The notes: a model not told the origin generated them from the sequence alone. A stretch of DNA of 21,305 nucleotides from an uncultured bacterium (GCA_934875675.1 CAKXIK010000022.1:22731-44035), one strand, 5' to 3'; shown: positions 1-7,540, numbered from the stretch's first letter. Translations and numbers: made by a program.

Positions 1-426
1 GTGCTGCATCATACGGATGTCATAAGTCTGCTTGACAGAAGAACCGCCAACCAACGGAACATTTTTGCTCTTTGCAAGTTTTGCAAGTGCAAGTGCTTCC
101 GCCGGATCAACGGCGAACGGCTTGTCGATAAACATCGGCAGACCGGCTTCTACAAACGGACGGGCAAATTCGGGATGAAACTTGCCATCGCGGGCAGTGA
201 CCATGACGGCGTCAACCTTGCCGAGCATGTCTTCCGGTTTTTCGGCAATGAAATCCAAACCGTATTTTTCAAAAACTTCCTGATTGCTTTCCGGATAATG
301 GCCGCCCACAGCGACAACATGGCAATCCGGATACTTGAAGTTTCCGTTTTCATCCGGTTTGTTAAAAATCTCGGAGAAAGCGGAAGCATGGGAATTTTCC
401 GAGCCGAGAATACCAATTCTGTACAT
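1..426 (-). CDS. Gfo/Idh/MocA-family oxidoreductase, N-terminal part (runs off left edge)
   Basis: The minus strand reads open from an ATG at 426 to the window edge, giving the first 142 residues. They begin MYRIGILGSENSHASAF, a glycine-rich Rossmann NAD(P)-binding start, and contain FIDKPFA at about residues 105-111; the (E/D)KP lysine is the usual catalytic/cofactor-contacting residue of this family. Family members oxidise or reduce sugars, inositols and related polyols in the cytoplasm. A clear AGGAGG lies at 433-438, 6 bases before the start, and a promoter is visible at 571-600. The substrate-determining C-terminal domain lies outside the window, so the substrate cannot be given. The SENSHA variant of the first loop suggests a particular subfamily (inference). 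The family is near certain; the precise function is open. Confidence 0.9.
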   Translation of the reverse strand, partial: MYRIGILGSENSHASAFSEIFNKPDENGNFKYPDCHVVAVGGHYPESNQEVFEKYGLDFIAEKPEDMLGKVDAVMVTARDGKFHPEFARPFVEAGLPMFIDKPFAVDPAEALALAKLAKSKNVPLVGGSSVKQTYDIRMMQH

Positions 427-570
427 AATGAAATCCTCCTGTTATGTTTTTGGGCGAAGATACGCCGTTAATTGTATTGTACCGCAAATGATGTGTGTTT
501 GGTTTGCATATTCCACGAAGAATTTAGCGGATTTTACAATTATGTATCGTTCGTGCTTTGCCCTGTGCTC

Positions 571-600
571 AGTATAGCATAAGAAATTTTAACAAGACAA
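571..600 (-). promoter_or_regulatory. Promoter of the Gfo/Idh/MocA gene
   Basis: On the minus strand TTGTCT (595-600) and TATACT (571-576) are separated by 18 bases. Transcription would start near 563, leaving a leader of about 135 nt before the ATG at 426. I saw no convincing riboswitch or terminator fold in that leader. Confidence 0.5.
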
Positions 601-678
601 GTTTTTTGGCGTTTGTCTGAAAAAGTGCCTGTTTTCTGTAAATTTGAAAGTTGTTTCTTGCGTTTTTTAAATTAGTTT

Positions 679-1632
679 TTATTTTAATACGACGTTTTTG
701 GGGGTACCCGAAAGAAAACATTCCAGATTTTCTGCAACCAGATTCAGCAGCCGCGCACGTGTTTCAAGCGGTGCCCAGGCAACATGCGGTGTTATGGTCA
801 GATTGGGGGCACCCAGCAAGGGACAATCCGGGAGCATAGGTTCCGTTTCCAGCACATCCACCGCAGCACCGGCAAGATGGCCGCTTTCCAACGCGCGCCG
901 CAGAGCGGGTTCCTCCACAATCGGACCCCGCGCGGTATTCACAAAGTATGCGCCACGCTTCATCATGGAAAAACGCGCGTCGTTAAATAATGCGCGGGAA
1001 GAAGCATTGAGCGGACAATGTACAGAAACCACATCACTCTGTGCAAGCAGAGATTCCAGCGGAACAAATGAAATTCCGTCCGCTTGTTTTGCGGTGCGGG
1101 TGAAACAAAGAACCCGCATGGAAAATGCAAGCGCAACTTTGGCAACCGAACGGCCAATGCTGCCAAAACCAATGATACCAATCGTTTTGCCTGCCAGCTC
1201 CTGCATGGGGAAGACAAATGGAGAAAAGGTGTTGCTGCCGATCCACCGTCCCTCTGATACAAACTGATGATACGATGCAACGCAGCTGAAATGGTTGAGA
1301 ATCAGCGCAAATGTATGCTGTACTACGGCATCTGTGGAATAACCGCCGGCATTGCACACGGTTATACCGCGGCGGTTTGTCTCAGCCAGGTCTATGTTAT
1401 TGTAACCTGTGGCAAACAGGCCGATGTAGCGCAGGTGGGTGGCGAAGCGCAATGTTTCGGCGTCCATTGGAGTTTTGTTGCAGAGAACAATATCAGCATC
1501 TCGTATCCGCTCCGCGACCTGTTCCCTTGTGCTGAGCGGATAATATTTCACACTGCCGAACCGTTCCAGCATGGTCAGGTCAAGGTCACCGTTTGTAAGG
1601 GTCTGGCAGTCCGGCAAAACAATTTTCAGCAT
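679..1632 (-). CDS. D-2-hydroxyacid dehydrogenase (hydroxypyruvate/glycerate-type)
   Basis: This 317-residue cytoplasmic enzyme has the full D-isomer-specific 2-hydroxyacid dehydrogenase plan: a substrate domain with LFATGYNNID (72-81), a Rossmann domain with IGIIGFGSIG (151-160), and the catalytic triad positions Arg235 (NTARGPIV), Glu264 (DVLETEP) and His283 (TPHVAW). It should interconvert a D-2-hydroxyacid and a 2-oxoacid with NAD(P). The overall pattern is nearest to glycerate dehydrogenase/hydroxypyruvate reductases, but substrate is not readable from motifs. Length is normal for the family. The ATG at 1632 is preceded by a GGAAAGG ribosome binding site. The gene lies upstream of the Gfo/Idh/MocA gene on the same strand, but a separate promoter lies in the 252-nt gap, so co-transcription is not required. 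Confidence 0.9.
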   Translation of the reverse strand: MLKIVLPDCQTLTNGDLDLTMLERFGSVKYYPLSTREQVAERIRDADIVLCNKTPMDAETLRFATHLRYIGLFATGYNNIDLAETNRRGITVCNAGGYSTDAVVQHTFALILNHFSCVASYHQFVSEGRWIGSNTFSPFVFPMQELAGKTIGIIGFGSIGRSVAKVALAFSMRVLCFTRTAKQADGISFVPLESLLAQSDVVSVHCPLNASSRALFNDARFSMMKRGAYFVNTARGPIVEEPALRRALESGHLAGAAVDVLETEPMLPDCPLLGAPNLTITPHVAWAPLETRARLLNLVAENLECFLSGTPKNVVLK

Positions 1633-1964
1633 GATTTAATCGCCCTTTCCTTGAAAATACAATACTAAATTTTTGAAACGATGGAAAAAATCTTTGAAAG
1701 AACGCATAAGTTCAAGATATTTCCCCAATTTGTGCACCGTTTCTCATTCAAAATTACTCTAACAGCACATTTAAATCTTATGCTCTGTTCGTATTCAGTC
1801 TAACGGATTGCAGGAAAATTTACAAGCAAAGAATGTAATTTGATGAAAAAACATGCGCAGCTTTGGGTCTTTGCATGGAATTCAAGAAAACACTGGATTT
1901 CTCTTGGGGAAAAATTATAATAAAGGCAGCAACAATCCACCCGATTGAAAAGCAGAGGGAAAGG
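1633..1964. other. Divergent intergenic region with one -10-like element
   Basis: This AT-rich stretch separates the divergent hydroxyacid dehydrogenase and amidohydrolase genes. A TATAAT at 1916-1921 could serve the plus-strand gene, but the -35 region 17 bases upstream (CTGGAT) is poor. I found no confident promoter for the minus-strand gene, no clear dyad and no credible small gene. Confidence 0.4.
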
Positions 1965-2864
1965 ATGCGAGGTTCAATGATTATTAAAAAAATTGATTTG
2001 CATGCTCATGTTGTGCCGGAGGCCGGTTATGCCCGTGTGGATGGAGGCCGTTTTGTAACCCCACAGAAGATTCGGAAAATGTATGACGCATGGGGAGTAG
2101 AAAAGGGAGTACAGCTGCCAATCAGCTCGCCGGAATATGAGTGCGACCAGCTGAGCAACCGAGATGCGGAACATTTGGTGCGTGATTTTCCGGAAACGGT
2201 TGGCTGGTGGTTCTGCAACCTGGATCCCAGGTGGGGATATAACAGGCCGGACTGCGATCTTTCACATTATCTTCGCTATTTTAAGGAACATGGAGCAAAG
2301 GGTGTGGGAGAGGTGACAACGAATTTGCCGATTGATGACCCATACATGCAGAACCTGTTTTTTCATTGTGAACAGTGCGAAATGCCACTGTTGTTCCATA
2401 TGGGGCGGCTTGGCGGCGGTGATTACGGAATGGTGGACGATCTTCACATGCCGCAGTTGGAACGTGCGCTGCAACGGTTTCCAAGGCTGCGGTTTATCGG
2501 CCATTCGCAGAAATGGTGGGCAGAAATGAGCGGAGACTGTACCGAAGAGCAGCGCAACGGATATCCCACAGGTAAAGTGGTTCCGGGCGGGCGGACAGTG
2601 GAGCTGCTGCGCAACTATCCCAATATGTATGGAGACCTTTCTGCGGGCAGCGGTGGGAATGCGGTGATGCGTGATCCGGAATTCGGTTATCGCTTTCTGG
2701 AAGAATTTCAGGATAAACTCTATTTCGGTATTGATATTTGCGATGCTTCCAATGTGATGGAGCTTTCCCACTGGCTTGATGATGCAGTGGAACACGGTTG
2801 TATTTCTCAGACTGCATATAATAAAGTCTGCCGTGAAAATGCAATCAAGCTCCTGGAAGGCTAA
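1965..2864 (+). CDS. Amidohydrolase family 2 (metal-dependent hydrolase/decarboxylase)
   Basis: The 299-residue protein opens with DLHAHV, the HxH metal ligand pair of the amidohydrolase TIM barrel (His13, His15). Further probable ligands are His145 (LLFHMGR), His180 (FIGHSQKWW) and an Asp in YFGIDICD (about 257). This is the Amidohydro_2 pattern, which includes aminocarboxymuconate-semialdehyde decarboxylase-like enzymes and lactone hydrolases; the substrate is unknown. I chose ATG 1965, which has AGAGGG five bases upstream; ATG 1977 is a close alternative. A much longer reading from TTG 1863 is unlikely because it would run across the TATAAT at 1916 and has no ribosome binding site or domain content. 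There is no signal peptide, so it is cytoplasmic. Confidence 0.85.
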   Translation: MRGSMIIKKIDLHAHVVPEAGYARVDGGRFVTPQKIRKMYDAWGVEKGVQLPISSPEYECDQLSNRDAEHLVRDFPETVGWWFCNLDPRWGYNRPDCDLSHYLRYFKEHGAKGVGEVTTNLPIDDPYMQNLFFHCEQCEMPLLFHMGRLGGGDYGMVDDLHMPQLERALQRFPRLRFIGHSQKWWAEMSGDCTEEQRNGYPTGKVVPGGRTVELLRNYPNMYGDLSAGSGGNAVMRDPEFGYRFLEEFQDKLYFGIDICDASNVMELSHWLDDAVEHGCISQTAYNKVCRENAIKLLEG

Positions 2865-2879
2865 AATTGCACAAAAGGC

Positions 2880-2908
2880 TTGCACCAAACTGCCGTGGGT
2901 GGTAAAAT
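2880..2908 (+). promoter_or_regulatory. Promoter of the eutS-eutP::GNAT operon
   Basis: TTGCAC (2880-2885) and TAAAAT (2903-2908) lie 17 bases apart, predicting transcription from about 2915 and a leader of about 80 nt. CTGCCG (2890-2895) and CGGCAG (2927-2932) form inverted arms around the -10 and start region, with a smaller dyad GATTT-ATT-AAATC at 2910-2922 inside them. These could be an operator; that part is inference. Confidence 0.55.
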
Positions 2909-2995
2909 AGATTTATTAAATCAACGCGGCAGGGCAATCCTGATTCTTGAGAGAATGTTAGTGATTGGTGCGCGCCGGGATACAGGAGCGGTATT

Positions 2996-3355
2996 ATGGA
3001 TCTTCACGACAAAATGCGGATTGTGCAGGAAATTGTGCCGGGCAAACAGATTACCATTGCGCACATTATCGCAAATCCGGACGAGATTATTTACAAAAAG
3101 CTGGGGCTTGATCCGGCAGTGGACTATTCGCGTGCGGCAATCGGGCTTGTGACGATCAGTCCTGCCGAAACCGCGGTGATCATCGGCGACATTGCAATTA
3201 AAACCTCCAATGTTGAGATTGGTTTCGTGGATAGGTTCAGCGGTACCTTGATTGTGACAGGGCGAATCAGCGAAGTGGAAAGTGCGCTCCGTGCATTGCG
3301 TGATTATTGCCGGGATACGCTCGGCTTTGCGGTTTGTGAGATAACGCGCACATGA
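2996..3355 (+). CDS. eutS: EutS-family bacterial microcompartment shell protein
   Basis: The 119-residue product matches EutS/PduU-type circularly permuted BMC-domain shell proteins along its whole length. Diagnostic stretches are VPGKQITIAHIIANP near the N-terminus, the central SPAETAVIIGDIAIKTSNVEIGF... block, and DRFSGTLIVTG followed by a C-terminal segment ending CEITRT. Such proteins form bent hexamers in the shell of ethanolamine- or propanediol-type microcompartments. AGGAG at 2984-2988 is seven bases before the ATG. The gene overlaps the next by four bases (ATGA), so the two are translationally coupled. eutS and eutP are also neighbours in enterobacterial eut operons. What is odd is that no other shell protein, signature enzyme or eut regulator is present in this window. 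Confidence 0.92.
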   Translation: MDLHDKMRIVQEIVPGKQITIAHIIANPDEIIYKKLGLDPAVDYSRAAIGLVTISPAETAVIIGDIAIKTSNVEIGFVDRFSGTLIVTGRISEVESALRALRDYCRDTLGFAVCEITRT

Positions 3356-4392
3356 AGAAGATTATCCTGATCGGACGAAGCGGATGCGGTAAAACAACAC
3401 TGACGCAGGCGCTTCGCGGTGAAAAAATTCACTATCATAAGACGCAATATATTAATCACTTTGATGTGATGATTGATACCCCGGGCGAATATGTGGAAGA
3501 TCCCTGGTTGGCGTGTGCACTGGCAATTTACACCTATGAAGCCGATGTGGTGGGGCTGCTGATCAGCGCGCGGGAGGATTACAGCCTTTACAGCCCGTGT
3601 ATGGCAGCCAATATCAATCGGCCTGTGATCGGAATTGTGACGCAAATCGATCAGCCGGATGCCCGTCCTGACCGTGCGGAACGGTGGCTTAAACTGGCGG
3701 GATGTCAAAAAATCTTTTTTGTCTCATCAACCAATGGCGAAGGTGTCTGGCAAATTCTTGATTATCTGCGCGATCCCGGAGACATAATGCCATGGGAAGA
3801 GGATGTCAGAGAAAATACCCCGACGATCAAAACAGAACGGCTTATTTTGCGCAGATTTACACCTGCAGATTCCAGTGCGCTGCTCAAAATATTAAGCGAT
3901 GAAGAAGTAAACACCTATTTGCCTTGGTTTCCGGTTCAAACTGCCGCGGAAGCAGAGCGCTTTTTGCAGGAACGCTTTTTGGCGCATTATCGTGAGCCTA
4001 CAGGTTACCGCTATGCGATTTGCCTGAAAGAGGATAACAAACCAATTGGATATGTTTGGCTGGACGAAGGTGAAAGCCACGATTTTGGGTATGGTTTGCG
4101 AAAAGAGTTCTGGCATCGGGGAATTGTAACAGAAGCCGCACGTGCAGTGGTTGACCAGATTAAACGGGCAGGGTACCGGTTTATTACCGCCACCCATGAC
4201 GTAAATAATCCCCACAGCGGTGATGTGATGAAAAAACTGGGGATGACTTATTGCTACTCATACGATGAGATGTGGCAGCCCAAAAACCTTATGGTTACTT
4301 TTCGGATGTATCAGCTGAATTTTGATGATACAGCAGAAGTTTACACCGGATATCAGAAAAAACATCCATACTATATTGAACCGGAACTGTGA
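3352..4392 (+). CDS. EutP/PduV-type P-loop protein fused to a GNAT acetyltransferase
   Basis: One uninterrupted 346-residue frame joins two families. Residues 1-142 are EutP/PduV: P-loop GRSGCGKT (8-15), switch-like DTPGEY (42-47) and the G4-like TQID (97-100). Residues from about 158 onward are a RimJ/RimL-type GNAT: TERLILRRF at 161-169, an acetyl-CoA pyrophosphate-loop candidate HRGIVTEAA near 255-263, and NNPHS...KKLGM close to the end. Stand-alone EutP is about 150 residues, so the length itself shows the fusion. EutP is associated with microcompartments and has been described as having acetate kinase activity; GNATs move acetyl from acetyl-CoA to amines. Together with the four-base overlap with eutS, this suggests acetyl chemistry linked to a shell (inference). 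The GNAT acceptor is unknown. No frameshift or internal stop is visible at the junction. Confidence 0.88.
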   Translation: MKKIILIGRSGCGKTTLTQALRGEKIHYHKTQYINHFDVMIDTPGEYVEDPWLACALAIYTYEADVVGLLISAREDYSLYSPCMAANINRPVIGIVTQIDQPDARPDRAERWLKLAGCQKIFFVSSTNGEGVWQILDYLRDPGDIMPWEEDVRENTPTIKTERLILRRFTPADSSALLKILSDEEVNTYLPWFPVQTAAEAERFLQERFLAHYREPTGYRYAICLKEDNKPIGYVWLDEGESHDFGYGLRKEFWHRGIVTEAARAVVDQIKRAGYRFITATHDVNNPHSGDVMKKLGMTYCYSYDEMWQPKNLMVTFRMYQLNFDDTAEVYTGYQKKHPYYIEPEL

Positions 4393-4420
4393 TACCGGCA
4401 GAAAATGAAATACCCGTGTG

Positions 4421-4449
4421 AGCCTGCCGTTTTCAACACTCGGCAGGCT
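4421..4449 (+). terminator. Probable terminator hairpin after the eutS operon
   Basis: AGCCTGCCG (4421-4429) pairs perfectly with CGGCAGGCT (4441-4449) around an 11-base loop, 29 bases after the EutP::GNAT stop. The following bases (TATGCTTTATAAA) are AT-rich but not a clean T-run, so termination may be partial. Confidence 0.6.
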
Positions 4450-4475
4450 TATGCTTTATAAAATAAAAATTCTTC

Positions 4476-4506
4476 TTGACCCTGACGCTGCGTCATCGTG
4501 TATGAT
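4476..4506 (+). promoter_or_regulatory. MerR-type operator-promoter with a 19-bp spacer
   Basis: TTGACC (4476-4481) and TATGAT (4501-4506) are 19 bases apart, the overlong spacing typical of promoters that MerR proteins activate by DNA distortion. The spacer contains the dyad TGACGC-T-GCGTCA (4483-4495), resembling operators of TipAL/Mta-type regulators. The regulator gene begins 43 bases downstream, so autoregulation is the natural reading. Confidence 0.8.
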
Positions 4507-4549
4507 ACACTTGCAGTCCAATAAAAGGGCTGCGAAAGGAGAAAAGCAG

Positions 4550-5290
4550 ATGAAGCTTTCGATTGGAGAAGCGGCAAAGCTCAGCGGAGTGACGGTGCGC
4601 ACACTGCACTATTATGACCGGATGGGGCTGCTTGCTCCCAGCGAGGTAAGCGAATCGGGATACCGCTATTACAATGAGGCGGCAATGGAGCGGCTGCAGC
4701 GCATCCTGTTTTACCGTGAGCTTGATTTTTCGCTGGAGCAAATTGCACAATTGCTCCAAACGGAAGATCGCACAGAGGCTTTGCGCGGACAGAAACATCT
4801 GCTGATGCTGCAGCGAGACAGACTGAATCGGTTGATTACGCTGCTGGATGATTGTTTGAAGGGAGAAAACAAGATGGATTTTACACCGTTTGACCAGTCG
4901 GAACTGGAACAGACAAAAGCACAGTATGCAGCAGAGGCAAAACAGCGCTGGGGAAAAACAGAAGCTTATGTTCAAAGCGAAACAAAAGCGGCTGCCCGCA
5001 GCAAACAGGAAAACGATGCCTTGATCGGGCAGATGAATGCATTTTTTGCCCGGGTGGCGTTGCAAAGAAAAGAATTGCCGGAAAGTGATGCGGCACAAAA
5101 GTTGGTTGAAGAATGGTGTGCATTTTTAACGGCGAATTATTATGACTGCACACCGGAAATCCTCAACGGCTTGGGAATCATGTACACCGAAGATGAACGG
5201 TTTCTAAAAAATATTGACCGTTGCGGGGACGGTACGGCTGCGTTTTTCAGCCGTGCGATTGCGGCTTATTGCAGAAAACAAGAGAGCTGA
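4550..5290 (+). CDS. MerR-family regulator with TipAS-type drug-sensing domain
   Basis: The 246-residue protein has an N-terminal MerR winged helix (KLSIGEAAKLSGVTVRTLHYY, then GLLAPSEVSESGYRYY, residues 2-41), a coiled dimer helix to about 105, and a C-terminal TipAS domain from about 125 to 245 (YAAEAKQRWGKTEAY, NYYDCTPEILNGLGIMY, DERFLKNID, AIAAY). TipAS domains bind thiopeptides and other bulky compounds and switch the promoter on. AAGGAG at 4536-4541 sits eight bases before ATG 4550. A longer reading from 4418 is rejected because it would begin upstream of the promoter at 4476-4506. The next gene starts 26 bases downstream with no terminator between, so it probably belongs to the same regulated unit. 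Whether the natural ligand is a thiopeptide is unknown. Confidence 0.92.
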   Translation: MKLSIGEAAKLSGVTVRTLHYYDRMGLLAPSEVSESGYRYYNEAAMERLQRILFYRELDFSLEQIAQLLQTEDRTEALRGQKHLLMLQRDRLNRLITLLDDCLKGENKMDFTPFDQSELEQTKAQYAAEAKQRWGKTEAYVQSETKAAARSKQENDALIGQMNAFFARVALQRKELPESDAAQKLVEEWCAFLTANYYDCTPEILNGLGIMYTEDERFLKNIDRCGDGTAAFFSRAIAAYCRKQES

Positions 5291-5316
5291 GATAAAAGCA
5301 GGAGAGGATGCTGCAG

Positions 5317-6813
5317 ATGGAACGGACGGCTTCGCGCATACTAACCCGAATTTTTTACGCAATGTTTGCAGCCATCTTCACGGTGTTGGTTGCAGCACTG
5401 ATTCTTGGCAATGTTTTTCACCAGTGGGGTTGGAGCCGGATTCCGTTGACTGCACTGTTCTTGGGGGCATTAGCATGGGTATTTTATCTTTGCAAAAGAT
5501 ACGAGGCTGTGCTGGAAAAGCATTACGGTTGGATTTTGACGGTTGTGCTGACGGTGATGCTGATTTTGCAAATTGTCATTGGTTCTGCTTTGCGATTTAC
5601 TCCGGCGTGGGATTTAGATGCGATTTACAGCGGGGCAATTCAATGGGCGGAAACCGGCAGTTTTTCAAGCTATTATGAGTATTATCAGTATTTTCCGAAC
5701 AATTTGGGCGGAATGGCACTGCTATATCTTTTTTTTAAGCCTGCTCAGCTGGTTGGAATTTCGGACTATTTTATGGTGGCAGTGACGGCGAACAGCGTGC
5801 TGCTTGTGGGAACCATACTGATCACCTCTCTGGCAGGAAAGCTTTTGTTTGGCACGCGCGGTGGCGTATTTGTGTTGTTCCTGTTTGTTGCGGCACTTCC
5901 GTTTTATTTTATGGGAGCCGTCTTTTACACCGATACACTCTCCATGATTTTTCTGGTATTGTTTTACTATCTTTATCTCCGATTTACCCGAGCTTCCGGG
6001 TTTCGCAATAAACTCTTGATTGCGGTGGGAATGGGGCTGACGCTTGGGGTTGGTATATCGGTCAAATTTACCGTAGCAATTATTGCGATTGCGGTAACTG
6101 TAGATGCATTGCTCTTTCATCGTCCGTGGTGCAAGGTGGCACTTTTACTTGCAGGAACCGTGACCATTGCAGCCGCAGTCTATTTCTTTTTTCATGCATA
6201 TATTTACGCATTTCATCTTGATCCGGTGCAGGCAGAGCAGATGAATACCCCGATTACACACTGGATAATGATGGGACTCAAGGGGAACGGCGGCTATAAC
6301 GGATCAGACTATCAGTTTACGCGCTCCTTTGCGGATCCGGCAGCGAGAAACGAAGCGATTTGGCAGGAAATTCAAAGCCGGATTGCTTCGCTGAAGCTGA
6401 CGGGTTTGCTCAAACTTTGGATCAGGAAAGAGGTTCTCTGTTTTGGTGACGGAACCTTTGTGCTTTCCAGCTTTCTGGATGATACCCCGTTGAATCAGAC
6501 CTTCCTGCATCAGATTGTCATGGAAAACGGAGCGCTTTATCCGCTTTACCGTCAGCTTTGTGTATCGGGTTTCTGCGCAGTGCTGTTGTTGGTTCTGGTG
6601 TCATCATATCGCGACGCTTCATCCGGAGGCAGTGTCAACTGGAGAGTTCTGACGCCCAGACTTGCGATTTTTGGGCTTCTGTTGTTCTTTTTGCTTTGGG
6701 AAACCAGTGGAAGGTTGATCCTGAATTTTGTTCCCATTATTTTTCTTGCCGCGTTACCCGGTGCAGAGTTACGGAGTTCCTTTGACAGAAAAAACAGCAG
6801 AGAAAAAAGATAA
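5317..6813 (+). CDS. Multispanning GT-C-type glycosyltransferase-like membrane protein
   Basis: The 498-residue protein is strongly hydrophobic with about ten or more membrane segments. After two N-terminal segments (about 11-32 and 42-58) and a third (72-92), the first outside loop carries WDLDAIY (98-104, Asp99 and Asp101) and YFPNN (125-129). Acidic residues in this loop plus a (Y/F)PNN motif recall the GT39/PMT-like GT-C family that uses lipid-linked sugars at the membrane. The donor and acceptor are unknown. The start could be ATG 5308, but AGGAG would then be only three bases away, so 5317 with GGAGAGG at 5301-5307 is preferred. It lies 26 bases after the MerR/TipAS gene and ends in a strong terminator, suggesting a two-gene inducible operon. 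Basic residues dominate the C-terminal tail. Confidence 0.7.
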   Translation: MERTASRILTRIFYAMFAAIFTVLVAALILGNVFHQWGWSRIPLTALFLGALAWVFYLCKRYEAVLEKHYGWILTVVLTVMLILQIVIGSALRFTPAWDLDAIYSGAIQWAETGSFSSYYEYYQYFPNNLGGMALLYLFFKPAQLVGISDYFMVAVTANSVLLVGTILITSLAGKLLFGTRGGVFVLFLFVAALPFYFMGAVFYTDTLSMIFLVLFYYLYLRFTRASGFRNKLLIAVGMGLTLGVGISVKFTVAIIAIAVTVDALLFHRPWCKVALLLAGTVTIAAAVYFFFHAYIYAFHLDPVQAEQMNTPITHWIMMGLKGNGGYNGSDYQFTRSFADPAARNEAIWQEIQSRIASLKLTGLLKLWIRKEVLCFGDGTFVLSSFLDDTPLNQTFLHQIVMENGALYPLYRQLCVSGFCAVLLLVLVSSYRDASSGGSVNWRVLTPRLAIFGLLLFFLLWETSGRLILNFVPIIFLAALPGAELRSSFDRKNSREKR

Positions 6814-6856
6814 AACAGCCGGTCAGAACCAAGCTCATGGTTCCGACCGGCTGTTT
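6813..6856. terminator. Strong, probably bidirectional terminator between convergent genes
   Basis: AAACAGCCGGTC pairs with GACCGGCTGTTT, extended inward by GAACC/GGTTC after one mismatch, around an 8-base loop (6831-6838). A-rich and T-rich ends on both sides let it act on the plus-strand GT-C gene and on the minus-strand transporter gene that ends at 6929. Confidence 0.85.
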
Positions 6857-6928
6857 GTGCCTGCATGGCGGATTGCCGCTGTCTGAAAATTAATGCCGTT
6901 ACCGTGCAGTCAAATTTCAAGTAATCAG

Positions 6929-7540
6929 TTACTGAAGACGACGGTTGGCGGAAACGATAGCCTTCGAAATTGCTGTCCCCAAAACAAAGCAGACAGCGGC
7001 TTCCACGGCACCATTGATTCCGACAAAAAGCACGATAAAGAGCAAAACATTGGACGCACCCAAATCAACGCTGACAGACTGAATAAATTCCGAATTCCAA
7101 AAGAATGCAAGGAGCAACGCCATGAAGAAAATTGTGTTGAGCAAAGCTCCGCATAAAGAAGAAACCGAAAATGAAAGAATACCGGATGGTGTTTTATCGG
7201 CGCGGTGCAGCGCACGGAAAATGATCCCTACCAAAACCCCCATCAATGTGCGGGAGACCACACAAACAACAAACGTTCCAAAGGGATTGATGGCAAGCAG
7301 TGCAGAACCGAACGCACTGAGCCCGAAACATTGAATGAAGCTGGAAAAGCCGAACTGCAAACCCAGAATCGCTCCGGCAGCAGGTCCGAGCACGATGCCG
7401 CCTACGATTACCGGAATCATGATAAACGTGATTTCAAGGCCTGCGGTGCGCAGGTAACCGATGGGCGTGAAAGCCATTAGCCACACAATGGCGGAGAGCA
7501 ACGCGAGCTGCGTCAGGTAGACAATTTGCTTTTTTTTCAT
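6929..7540 (-). CDS. ECF transporter S component, probably pantothenate-specific
   Basis: The 203-residue protein is almost entirely membrane-embedded, with about six segments, a basic N-terminus (MKKKQ) and the small-residue-rich GGIVLGPAAGAILGLQFGF (about 47-65) typical of ECF substrate-binding S components. Such proteins bind a vitamin with high affinity and share an energising module (two ATPases and a T component) encoded elsewhere. The substrate is inferred from context: the upstream gene on the same strand is coaX, the pantothenate kinase, so pantothenate is the best guess (PanT-like); a folate or riboflavin carrier cannot be ruled out from sequence. The ATG at 7540 has AGGAGGAA at 7547-7554. 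The stop faces the shared terminator at 6813-6856. Confidence 0.82.
   Translation of the reverse strand: MKKKQIVYLTQLALLSAIVWLMAFTPIGYLRTAGLEITFIMIPVIVGGIVLGPAAGAILGLQFGFSSFIQCFGLSAFGSALLAINPFGTFVVCVVSRTLMGVLVGIIFRALHRADKTPSGILSFSVSSLCGALLNTIFFMALLLAFFWNSEFIQSVSVDLGASNVLLFIVLFVGINGAVEAAVCFVLGTAISKAIVSANRRLQ

Noticed and set aside
610..678. Terminator after the hydroxyacid dehydrogenase gene
   Set aside because: The region is T-rich, but the only dyad (GACAA/TTGTC around a 12-base loop) is too weak to call.
1863..1964. N-terminal extension of the amidohydrolase from TTG 1863
   Set aside because: It lacks a ribosome binding site, covers a TATAAT at 1916-1921 and adds residues unlike the family; the HxH motif sits naturally close to ATG 1965 or 1977.
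2262..2888. Long open frame of 208 codons opposite the amidohydrolase gene
   Set aside because: It is the shadow of a gene with clear metal-ligand motifs, has no ribosome binding site and no family-like content.
4418..4549. N-terminal extension of the MerR/TipAS regulator
   Set aside because: It would begin before the terminator hairpin and the 19-bp-spacer promoter; MKLSIGEAAK at 4550 is the classic MerR start with a good AAGGAG.
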